A stretch of DNA of 21,644 nt from Oscillospiraceae bacterium (GTDB lineage: Bacteria; Bacillota; Clostridia; Oscillospirales; Ruminococcaceae): NCBI GenBank assembly GCA_015067125.1, contig SVNB01000014.1, positions 1-21,644 of the forward strand, in the 5' to 3' direction. The notes beneath the pieces were generated by a model that was not told the origin of the DNA, ran no database searches, and saw only the letters and a list, made by a program, of their open reading frames with translations. Shown here in pieces: positions 6,454-13,257 of the stretch. Numbering within the stretch: the stretch's first letter is position 1; each line of letters begins with the position of its first letter. The position numbers were made by a program, and so were the translations under genes.

Positions 6454-7541
6454 AAGATACATTCGGATACAGCGTTTCCTTAACCCTTGCGGGAGAAAGC
6501 CACGGTGCCGGAATAGTTGCCGTTCTTTCCGGTATGGCGCCGGGCATCCCCGTTGATGAAGAATTCATCGCCGCCCAGCTTACCAAAAGGCGTCCCGCCG
6601 GCGCAATTTCCACCGCAAGGCAGGAAGGCGACAAGTTCGAAATTTTAAGCGGTGTTTTCAACGGTTTTACCACCGGCACGCCCATTGCAATACTTATCCG
6701 CAACGAAAACACAAAAAGCAAGGATTATTCCGAAATTTCCGTAACCGCCCGTCCGGGCCATGCGGATTACACCGCCCAATGTAAATATCACGGTTTTCAG
6801 GATTATCGCGGCGGCGGACATTTTTCCGGCAGAATAACAGCCGGCATTGTTGCCGCAGGCGCTGTATGCGTTGCCGCCCTGGAAAAGAAGGGCATAAAAA
6901 TCGGCACCCATATTGCGGAATGTGCCGGCATTGCGGACAGAAAATTCTGCGATATCGAAAACGATATTGATGTTTTAAACAGCAGACTTTTTGCCGTTCT
7001 TGATGAAAAATCCGGTGCAAAAATGGAAGAAGCCATTCTTGCGGCAAAGGCGGATTGCGATTCCGTCGGCGGAATACTTGAAACAGCCATAACCGGTGTT
7101 CCTGCCGGCATTGGCGAACCTTATTTTGACAGCATAGAAAGCCAGCTTGCTCATTTTCTTTTCAGCATCCCGGCGATAAAAGGCGTGGAATTCGGCAGCG
7201 GATTCGAAATGGCCAAAATGCGCGGAAGCGAAGCAAACGATGCTTTTCGCACTGACGAAAACGGAAAAATCTTTACAGAAACCAACTGCAACGGCGGCAT
7301 AAACGGCGGCATTTCCAACGGAATGCCCATCACCTTCCGCTGTGCCGTAAAACCCACTCCCTCCATTGCAAAAGAACAGCAAACCGTTGATTTTATAAAC
7401 GGAGAAAACAAAAACTTTATTATAACCGGCCGTCATGACCCTGCAATAATCCATCGGGCAAGGGTGGTTGTGGATTCTGCCGCTGCCATTGTGCTTTGCG
7501 ATATTCTTGCCCAGCGTTTCGGCACAGACTGGCTGAGGTGA
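6450..7541 (+). CDS. aroC: Chorismate synthase
   Basis: This 363-residue enzyme uses reduced FMN to turn EPSP into chorismate, the last common step of the pathway. Family signatures are GESHGAG at 15-21, TKRRPAG (45-51), ARPGHADYTAQCKYH (100-114) and the FMN-binding DYRGGGHFSGRITAG (118-132). Conserved late motifs are NGGINGGISNGMPI and GRHDPAI. The start codon overlaps the aroB stop (ATGA). No fused flavin reductase is seen, so reduced flavin must come from elsewhere in the cell (monofunctional type). Length is normal. Confidence 0.97.
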   Translation: MKDTFGYSVSLTLAGESHGAGIVAVLSGMAPGIPVDEEFIAAQLTKRRPAGAISTARQEGDKFEILSGVFNGFTTGTPIAILIRNENTKSKDYSEISVTARPGHADYTAQCKYHGFQDYRGGGHFSGRITAGIVAAGAVCVAALEKKGIKIGTHIAECAGIADRKFCDIENDIDVLNSRLFAVLDEKSGAKMEEAILAAKADCDSVGGILETAITGVPAGIGEPYFDSIESQLAHFLFSIPAIKGVEFGSGFEMAKMRGSEANDAFRTDENGKIFTETNCNGGINGGISNGMPITFRCAVKPTPSIAKEQQTVDFINGENKNFIITGRHDPAIIHRARVVVDSAAAIVLCDILAQRFGTDWLR

Positions 7542-7545
7542 TTTT

Positions 7546-8784
7546 ATGGAATACGGACTTATCGGGGAACATCTTCCCCACAGCTTTTCGCCGGAAATTC
7601 ACCGGCATATCGGCGATTATGAATACGAAATAAAAGAACTTGCGCCAAAAGAACTTGCGGATTTTATAAAAAATCGTGATTTTAAGGCCATAAACGTCAC
7701 TATTCCTTATAAACAGGCGGTTATTCCCCTGCTTGACGAAATTGATGACGCCGCAAAGGCCATCGGCGCGGTAAACACCATAGTAAACCGCGGCGGAAGG
7801 CTTTTTGGCTATAATACGGATTTTGGCGGACTTAAAGCTCTTATCGAAAAAACCGGCATCTGCGTTTTTGGCAAAAAATGCCTTATTCTTGGAAACGGCG
7901 GAACTTCGCACACGGCCGAAGCCGTGCTCAAAAATCTTGGTGCTCAAACGGTGCTCAAAACAGATATCATTCCGGGAAAAGACGTTATCACCAACGAAGA
8001 AGCCGTGCTCAAACATTCCGATGCACAGATACTTATAAACACAACGCCCTGCGGAATGTTTCCCCGGCTTTCCGGCATGGCGGCAGATCCGGCAGATTTT
8101 CCAAATCTTGAAGGCGCCATAGACGTTGTTTATAACCCGCTCCAAACAGATTTTGTTCAAAAAGCAAAATCCATGGATATTCCGGCAGAAGGCGGCCTTT
8201 ATATGCTTGTTATGCAGGCAATTCTTGCTGCGGAACATTTTTTTGATAAAAAAATCCCGCCGGAAAAAGCAAAAGCCATCTATCTTGATATTCTGCGTAT
8301 GAAAAAGAATATTGTGCTTATCGGAATGCCCGGCTGCGGAAAAACAACAGTCGGCACATATCTTTCCAAAGAACTTGGAATGCCTTTTTTCGATTCCGAT
8401 ATGCTTATTACAGAAAAATCCGGAAGAGAAATTTCCGATATTTTTGCCAAAGAGGGCGAAGCCTTCTTCAGAAAACTGGAAAGCGAAGCGATTTTTGAAC
8501 TTTCCGGCAAAACCGGCAGCATTATCGCCACCGGCGGCGGCGCGGTGCTTGATGCGGAGAATATACGCAATCTTTCCAAAAACGGAAGAATCTTTTTTAT
8601 AGACCGCCCGCTTGCCGACCTTGTTCCCACAGCGGACCGCCCCACGGCCTCCACTGCGGAAGCGATAAAAAAACGGTACGAAGAACGCTATCCCATCTAT
8701 AAAAATTCCGCGGATATTATAATCAAAGCAAACTGCGGCATTGCAGAAGTTGCCGGAAAAATAAAGGAGGATTTTCTTGAATGA
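7546..8784 (+). CDS. aroE-aroK: Fused shikimate dehydrogenase - shikimate kinase
   Basis: One 412-residue frame joins two consecutive pathway enzymes. Residues 1-250 are shikimate dehydrogenase: LPHSFSPEIH (10-19, shikimate-binding serines), NVTIPYKQAV with catalytic Lys56, GYNTDFGGL with Asp92, the nucleotide loop LGNGGTSHTAEAVL (115-128), and GLYMLVMQA. Residues 253-412 are shikimate kinase: Walker A GMPGCGKTT (260-268), DSD (283-285), FFRKLESEAI (307-316), ATGGGAVL (328-335) and the RYPIY arginine (381). No stop, gap or ribosome site separates them, and the linker is only a few residues (RMKKN). The kinase lid around DRPTAST is shorter than usual, but catalytic residues are kept. It begins four bases after aroC and overlaps aroQ by four. 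The protein would reduce dehydroshikimate and then phosphorylate the shikimate. Confidence 0.94.
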   Translation: MEYGLIGEHLPHSFSPEIHRHIGDYEYEIKELAPKELADFIKNRDFKAINVTIPYKQAVIPLLDEIDDAAKAIGAVNTIVNRGGRLFGYNTDFGGLKALIEKTGICVFGKKCLILGNGGTSHTAEAVLKNLGAQTVLKTDIIPGKDVITNEEAVLKHSDAQILINTTPCGMFPRLSGMAADPADFPNLEGAIDVVYNPLQTDFVQKAKSMDIPAEGGLYMLVMQAILAAEHFFDKKIPPEKAKAIYLDILRMKKNIVLIGMPGCGKTTVGTYLSKELGMPFFDSDMLITEKSGREISDIFAKEGEAFFRKLESEAIFELSGKTGSIIATGGGAVLDAENIRNLSKNGRIFFIDRPLADLVPTADRPTASTAEAIKKRYEERYPIYKNSADIIIKANCGIAEVAGKIKEDFLE

Positions 8785-9218
8785 AGATTTTGGTTATCAA
8801 CGGGCCCAATCTTAATATGCTTGGAATACGCGAACCGGGAATTTACGGCAGCGAAAATTATAATACCCTGCTCGAAAAAATTTCTGCTTATGCAGAAAAA
8901 AACGGAGTGGAAACGTGTTTTTTCCAAAGCAACTACGAAGGTGCCCTTGTGGATAAAATTCAGGAAGCATACGGCGTTTTCGACGGAATAGTAATAAACC
9001 CCGGCGCATATACCCACACAAGCATCGCCCTTCTTGATGCCGTAAAAGCCGTGGGAATTCCCACGGTGGAGGTTCATATTTCCGATGTTTCCAAGCGCGA
9101 AGATTTCCGTCAGATAAGCTATATCCGTCTTGGGTGCATAGCTTCTGTAATCGGCCACGGAACAGACGGCTATCTTGAAGCTATCGATATTCTTAAAGAG
9201 AGGAGCGAAAACCCTTGA
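8781..9218 (+). CDS. aroQ: 3-dehydroquinate dehydratase, type II
   Basis: This 145-residue protein has the size and motifs of the dodecameric type II enzyme, which makes 3-dehydroshikimate without a Schiff-base lysine. Motifs are INGPNLNMLGIREPGIYG (6-23), which places the catalytic Arg17 and Tyr22, FFQSNYEGALVDKI (47-60), INPGAYTHTSIALLDA (72-87) and VEVHISD with His99. The ATG overlaps the aroE-aroK stop (ATGA). It is the type II counterpart of the unrelated aroD and is placed between the dehydrogenase/kinase and EPSP synthase genes. Confidence 0.96.
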   Translation: MKILVINGPNLNMLGIREPGIYGSENYNTLLEKISAYAEKNGVETCFFQSNYEGALVDKIQEAYGVFDGIVINPGAYTHTSIALLDAVKAVGIPTVEVHISDVSKREDFRQISYIRLGCIASVIGHGTDGYLEAIDILKERSENP

Positions 9219-10429
9219 TTGCCGAAATAAAACCTTCCAAAGGCAAAGGCATAATGGCCGCTCCGCCTTCCAAAAGCATGGCTCACCGGCTGCTTATCGG
9301 CGCCGGACTTGCAAACGGAACCAGCGTTATAGAAGGCATCTCTTCTTCCGAGGATATGAAGGCCACTTTGGACTGCCTTGCGGCCATCGGAGCAAAATAC
9401 AGTACAGAAGGCGATAAGGTTACCATTACCGGCGCTGATATCCGCAATATTCCAACCGGTGCCGTGCTTAAATGCCGCGAAAGCGGAAGCACCCTGCGCT
9501 TTTTTATTCCTATATGCCTTTTGGACGGCAAAACATTTACTTTTACCGGAAGCGAAAAACTGCTTTCCCGTCCCCTTTCCGTCTATGAAGATATCTTTAA
9601 AAAACAGGGTATTTTCTTTAAAGCGGAACCGGATAAAATAACCCTTGGCGGAAAACTGCAAAGCGGAACATACAAAATAAAAGGCAATATCAGCAGCCAG
9701 TTTATCACCGGCCTTCTTTTTGTTCTTCCGCTTATGGAAAAAGACAGCGTTATACAGCTTATCCCTCCGGTAGAAAGCTGCTCCTATATCAACCTTACCA
9801 TAGAAGCTCTTAAAACGTTTGGAGTGGAGGTTGCATGGCAGGACGAAAAAACGCTTTTCATAAAAGGCGGCCAAAGCTATAAAGCCGTTAACGCCAAGGT
9901 AGAAGGCGATTATTCCAACGCTGCTTTTTTCGCTGCCCTTAATGAACTGGGCAGCGAAATAGAACTGACCGGCCTTGATCCCGAAAGCCGCCAGGGCGAT
10001 AAAGTTTACGAAAAAGACTTTGCTCTTCTTGGCAAAGGCACGCCTACAATAAATATTTCCGACTGCCCGGACCTTGGGCCCATTCTTTTTGCTGTTGCCG
10101 CGGTTAAAGGAGGAGGAATTTTTACCGGCACCCGCCGCTTAAAAATAAAAGAAAGCGACCGCGCCGCCGCCATGGCAGAAGAACTTGCAAAATTCGGCGT
10201 TGCTGTAACCGTTCACGAAGACAGCGTTGTGGTATATCCGCACGATTTTCACGCTCCGAAAGAAAAACTTTGCGGCCACAACGATCATCGCATAGTTATG
10301 TCCTGCGCGGTTCTTTGCACCCTTACCGGCGGAATTATCGAAGGCGCGGAAGCTTCTGCAAAAAGCCTTCCGGATTTTTTTGAAAGACTTGAAAATCTTG
10401 GATTTGAGGTGACGCTATATGATGCTTGA
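9215..10429 (+). CDS. aroA: 3-phosphoshikimate 1-carboxyvinyltransferase (EPSP synthase)
   Basis: This 404-residue enzyme transfers the enolpyruvyl group of PEP to shikimate 3-phosphate. Motifs are PPSKSMAHRLLIG (17-29, Lys20), SSQF (160-163), GDYSNAAFF (231-239), SDCPDLGPI (282-290, Asp286), RLKIKESDR (308-316, Glu313 in KESDR), GHNDHRIVM (354-362) and a late Lys383. The start is a TTG at 9215 overlapping the aroQ stop as TTGA, with AGGAG at 9201-9205. The loop that reads NAGTAMR in E. coli-type enzymes reads RESGSTLR (88-95) here. That form is seen in other Gram-positive enzymes, and the loop contributes to glyphosate binding. Length is a little below the usual 425-450. Confidence 0.96.
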   Translation: MIAEIKPSKGKGIMAAPPSKSMAHRLLIGAGLANGTSVIEGISSSEDMKATLDCLAAIGAKYSTEGDKVTITGADIRNIPTGAVLKCRESGSTLRFFIPICLLDGKTFTFTGSEKLLSRPLSVYEDIFKKQGIFFKAEPDKITLGGKLQSGTYKIKGNISSQFITGLLFVLPLMEKDSVIQLIPPVESCSYINLTIEALKTFGVEVAWQDEKTLFIKGGQSYKAVNAKVEGDYSNAAFFAALNELGSEIELTGLDPESRQGDKVYEKDFALLGKGTPTINISDCPDLGPILFAVAAVKGGGIFTGTRRLKIKESDRAAAMAEELAKFGVAVTVHEDSVVVYPHDFHAPKEKLCGHNDHRIVMSCAVLCTLTGGIIEGAEASAKSLPDFFERLENLGFEVTLYDA

Positions 10430-11276
10430 TACAAGCAAAAACATACTTATCGTCGGTCTTGGACTTATCGGCGGCAGCTATGCAAAGGCTTTGCGCAAGC
10501 TTGGTTTTAAAATTTCCGCTATCACCTTAAAGCAAGAGGATATTGACTATGCCATAGAAAACGGGATCATCGACGAAGGATATACAGAGCCTGTTCCGGA
10601 AGTTATCGGCAAGGCGGAACTTATAATCTTTGCGCTTTATCCCAAAACCTTTAAAAACTGGATTGATAAATACCAGCAATTTTTTAAACCCGGCGCTCTT
10701 TTAACAGACGTTACCGGCGTAAAAAGCTCCGTTGTCTATGATATTCAGAATATGCTCCGCCCGGACGTGGAATTTATTGCCGCCCACCCCATGGCCGGTA
10801 AAGAAGTTTACGGCGTGCAGAACAGCGACCCCAAAATTTTTCACGGAGCAAACTATATTGTAACGCCCACAGAAAAAAACAGTAAAGAAGCTGTTGAAGA
10901 CTGCCTTGAACTTGGCAGGCTTATGGGCTTTAACCATGTTTCCGTCCTTACGCCGGAAAAGCACGATGAGATGATAGGCTTTGTTTCTCAGCTTACTCAC
11001 TGCATTGCGGTTTCTCTTATGAACTGCTACGACGGAGAAAAACTTCAGGATTACACCGGCGACTCCTTCCGGGATTTAACAAGAATTGCCCGGATAAACG
11101 ACGAAATGTGGAGCGAGCTTTTTCTTCTTAATAAAGAAACTCTGCTTGAACAGATGGATAAATTTCTTGCGGAATTTTCAAAACTTCGCCAAACCCTTGA
11201 AGAAGGCGACAGAGATACCATGCGCGAAATGATGCGCATTTCCACCGCGCGCCGCGCGCTTTTTGATAAAAAGTAA
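10419..11276 (+). CDS. tyrA: Prephenate dehydrogenase
   Basis: This 285-residue oxidoreductase decarboxylates prephenate to 4-hydroxyphenylpyruvate in tyrosine synthesis. The N-terminal Rossmann motif is IVGLGLIGGS (11-20). AAHPMAGKE (121-129) holds a conserved His123, SQLTHCIA (190-197) holds the catalytic His194, and GDSFRDLTRIA (214-224) is the family's substrate-site motif. There is no C-terminal ACT domain, so feedback control by tyrosine is not evident. The acidic residue that usually follows the second strand in NAD-specific enzymes is missing (SAITLKQE), hinting at NADP use. The ATG at 10419 follows GAGGTGA and overlaps aroA by 11 bp; a second ATG follows at once. Arogenate activity cannot be excluded. 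Confidence 0.94.
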   Translation: MMLDTSKNILIVGLGLIGGSYAKALRKLGFKISAITLKQEDIDYAIENGIIDEGYTEPVPEVIGKAELIIFALYPKTFKNWIDKYQQFFKPGALLTDVTGVKSSVVYDIQNMLRPDVEFIAAHPMAGKEVYGVQNSDPKIFHGANYIVTPTEKNSKEAVEDCLELGRLMGFNHVSVLTPEKHDEMIGFVSQLTHCIAVSLMNCYDGEKLQDYTGDSFRDLTRIARINDEMWSELFLLNKETLLEQMDKFLAEFSKLRQTLEEGDRDTMREMMRISTARRALFDKK

Positions 11277-11291
11277 AGGAGATTTTTTATT

Positions 11292-12320
11292 ATGAATATG
11301 GAATTTAAAAGAAAACTTCCCGTACCGCTGGAAACCAAAAAGATGTACCCTCTTACTCCGGAAATGATTGCAATAAAATCCGCCCGCGATGAGGAAATAA
11401 AAGCGGTTTTCGAATCCCGTTCCGATAAACTTGTCCTTGTAATCGGTCCCTGTTCCGCAGACAGAGAAGATTCCGTTCTGGATTATATCCACCGCCTTGC
11501 AAAAGTGCAGGAAGAAGTAAAAGATAAAATCGTTATCATTCCAAGAATTTATACCGGAAAACCCAGAACCACCGGCCAGGGATATATGGGCCTTCTTCAT
11601 CAGCCGGATCCCAACGGCGAACCGGATATTTTCGAAGGCATCTGCGCTGTTCGTAAATTCCATATGCGTGCACTGGAAGAAACCGGTTTTACCTGCGCGG
11701 ATGAAATGCTTTATCCCGAAAACCACCGCTATCTTTCCGATCTTCTTGGCTATGTTGCGGTGGGCGCCCGTTCTGTAGAAGACCAGCATCACCGCCTTAC
11801 CGCCAGCGGAATCGACGTTCCCGTGGGCATGAAGAACCCCACCGGCGGCGATCTTTCCGTTATGATGAACTCCATCACCGCGGCGCAGGTTCCCCACAAT
11901 TTTATCTACCGTGGCTGGGAAGTTCAGAGCCAGGGCAACCCCCTTGCTCACGCAATTCTTCGCGGATACGTTGATAAGCACGGCAAAAGCCACCCCAACT
12001 ATCATTACGAGGATCTTCAGCTTGTATATAATCTTTATGCTTCCGGAAGTTACGAAAACCCGGCTGTAATCGTTGACTGCAACCATTCCAATTCCGGCAA
12101 ACAGTGGTTCGAGCAGATAAGAATTGCTCACGAGGTTATGTACAGCCGCAAATATAACAGCGATATTGCAAAAATGGTAAAAGGTTTTATGATAGAAAGC
12201 TACATCGAAGACGGCTGCCAGAAAACCGACGGCGGCATCTATGGCAAATCCATCACCGATCCCTGCCTTGGCTGGGAAAAAACCCAGAACCTTATTTACG
12301 AAATTGCGGACAAAGTTTAA
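11292..12320 (+). CDS. aroF: Class I DAHP synthase (3-deoxy-7-phosphoheptulonate synthase)
   Basis: This 342-residue metal enzyme condenses PEP and erythrose 4-phosphate, the entry step of the pathway. Class I (AroF/G/H-like) motifs are VIGPCSADRED (50-60, metal Cys54), RIYTGKPRTTGQGYMG (85-100), GARSVEDQHHR (158-168), GMKNPTGGD (179-187) and VDCNHSNSGKQW, with the His of that motif as a metal ligand. No chorismate mutase domain is fused, unlike some Firmicute enzymes. The ATG at 11292 follows AAGGAGA; a second ATG lies two codons on. It is the last enzyme gene in the operon although it catalyses the first step. The choice among the names aroF, aroG and aroH, and so the feedback amino acid, is not decided by the sequence. 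Confidence 0.95.
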   Translation: MNMEFKRKLPVPLETKKMYPLTPEMIAIKSARDEEIKAVFESRSDKLVLVIGPCSADREDSVLDYIHRLAKVQEEVKDKIVIIPRIYTGKPRTTGQGYMGLLHQPDPNGEPDIFEGICAVRKFHMRALEETGFTCADEMLYPENHRYLSDLLGYVAVGARSVEDQHHRLTASGIDVPVGMKNPTGGDLSVMMNSITAAQVPHNFIYRGWEVQSQGNPLAHAILRGYVDKHGKSHPNYHYEDLQLVYNLYASGSYENPAVIVDCNHSNSGKQWFEQIRIAHEVMYSRKYNSDIAKMVKGFMIESYIEDGCQKTDGGIYGKSITDPCLGWEKTQNLIYEIADKV

Positions 12321-12339
12321 TAATCAGAGGAAAAATTCT

Positions 12340-12504
12340 ATGAAAAGAAATAAAATTCTTTGCGTCCTTTTTGCTGCTGCGGCCTGCTGTTTTCTGGCGG
12401 GTACTGTAAATCATATTTTCGTTACGCACGAAGGCTGGCTTTCTTCCCTGCTTCTTGCCGGCGGATGCATCTGCTTTGCCGTTGCATTTTATAAAAGCAA
12501 ATAA
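12340..12504 (+). CDS. Small two-helix membrane protein at the operon end
   Basis: I do not recognise this 54-residue protein. The ATG follows AGAGG at a workable distance and begins MKRNK, a positively charged start. Two hydrophobic segments follow (about 6-23 and 34-51), separated by a short loop with His and Glu, and the protein ends YKSK. This predicts a hairpin in the membrane with both ends inside. It is rich in Ala and has five cysteines (8, 16, 17, 43, 45), all in the hydrophobic segments. It lies 19 bp after the DAHP synthase gene and before the operon terminator, so it is probably co-transcribed. Chance open frame is possible, but start, ribosome site and composition support a real gene. 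A role in aromatic transport or enzyme anchoring would be speculation. Confidence 0.65.
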   Translation: MKRNKILCVLFAAAACCFLAGTVNHIFVTHEGWLSSLLLAGGCICFAVAFYKSK

Positions 12505-12522
12505 ATATTTAGTATTAAAACC

Positions 12523-12555
12523 AAAAAACGACGGCAAATTCGCTGTCGTTTTTTG
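12523..12555 (+). terminator. Terminator of the aromatic operon
   Basis: AAAACGACGGC (12525-12535) and GCTGTCGTTTT (12542-12552) pair with one G-T around a 6-nt loop, followed by more Ts. It lies just after the small membrane protein gene and closes the operon. Confidence 0.88.
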
Positions 12556-12679
12556 CATTATTTGTAATATTTTGTCAGAATTATACGATTTGTAGAATAA
12601 AATCAGTAAAACTGCAGCCATCTCCTCGCGGTAATAACATGAAGCAGACAGATGATATTTATGTGGCAGCAACTTGACT

Positions 12680-12867
12680 CCCTTGCCTAAAGGGGGCTGG
12701 ATTTTTTAACCGCCTGCGGTTAAAAAAGACTGGGGGATTCTTTTATGGATTACCGGCTGAACTTAATGGGATAGGATTTCTCTCCCTCCGTCACCTGCGG
12801 TGACACCTCCCTCATCAGAGGGAGGCTGCCCTCCGGGTTACTTGGTAATCCCTCTTCCACCGCCACA
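12680..12867. repeat. Tandem repeat module, copy 1
   Basis: The module runs from CCCTTGCCTAAAGGGGGCTG through the inverted repeat TTTTTTAACCGC/GCGGTTAAAAAA, a variable stretch, TCACCTGCGGTGA (small palindrome), and CCTCCCTCATCAGAGGGAGG (hairpin). It ends with GCCCTCCGGGTTACTTGG and ATCCCTCTTCC. The first 67 or so bases are identical to copy 2, which starts 231 bp downstream. A short extra piece, GCCGCCTGTGGCGG-type plus CTTCCCCTCTGGGAAG, fills 12868-12910. Confidence 0.8.
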
Positions 12868-12910
12868 GGCGGCGGTCCCCCTTCCCCTCTGGGAAGGCTG
12901 AAATTCGGCC

Positions 12911-13095
12911 CCCTTGCCTAAAGGGGGCTGGATTTTTTAACCGCCTGCGGTTAAAAAAGACTGGGGGATTCTTTTATAAGTTATCGACCGAATTTAACGG
13001 GATATGATTTCTCTCCCTCCGTCACCTGCGGTGACACCTCCCTCATCAGAGGGAGGTTGCCCTTCGGGTTCTTGGTTATCCCTCTTCCGTCACGC
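12911..13095. repeat. Tandem repeat module, copy 2
   Basis: It has the same order of sub-elements as copy 1: the CCCTTGCC...GGGGGCTGG block, TTTTTTAACCGC/GCGGTTAAAAAA, a diverged stretch of about 30 bases after GATTCTTTTAT, TCACCTGCGGTGA, the CCTCCCTCATCAGAGGGAGG hairpin, then GGGTTCTTGGTTATCCCTCTTCCG. The end matches, in reverse complement, the sequence at about 1008-1030. Confidence 0.8.
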
Positions 13096-13219
13096 CGGGT
13101 TGCCTGTTTGCGGCGCGCGCAAGGCTCCCGTCCTACCATAAATCAATTGCTTTCGCGGAACGGTCAGGACCGTTCCCTGCGGTTAACGCAATAAAACGGC
13201 CGGATAATATCCGCCCCTG

Positions 13220-13252
13220 CAAAGAAAAAGCACCGTTTAAAACGGTGCTTTG
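13220..13252 (-). terminator. Terminator of the CBS-domain gene
   Basis: AAAGCACCGTT (13227-13237) and AACGGTGCTTT (13241-13251) form a perfect 11-bp stem with a 3-nt loop. On the minus strand it is followed by TTCTTT, and it starts seven bases after the stop codon. A T-run on the plus side (13251-13259) makes it usable in both directions. Confidence 0.88.
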
Positions 13253-13257
13253 TTTTT

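Larger units (their letters stand above)
12556..13219. repeat. Second repeat island between aromatic operon and CBS-domain gene
   Basis: This is a gene-free stretch. It contains the tandem modules described separately (12680-12867 and 12911-13095), then a GC-rich piece (CGCCGGGTTGCCTG, GCGGCGCGCGC) near 13092-13120, then GGAACGGTC/GACCGTTCC (13157-13165/13168-13176). The last matches the module at 930-949. The first 120 bases hold nothing I can name. No open frame here has a ribosome site and plausible composition. Confidence 0.75.

Noticed and set aside
5437..6462. 341-codon open frame on the minus strand opposite aroB
   Set aside because: It is a shadow of aroB; its composition (many Phe, Lys, His, Gly) is what an antisense of this codon usage gives.
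7420..8238. 272-codon minus frame opposite aroE-aroK
   Set aside because: Antisense shadow, with no motifs and no ribosome site.
12680..13180. CRISPR array in the tandem repeat region
   Set aside because: Only two long modules with unequal internal sequence; no regular short repeats and spacers, and no cas genes.
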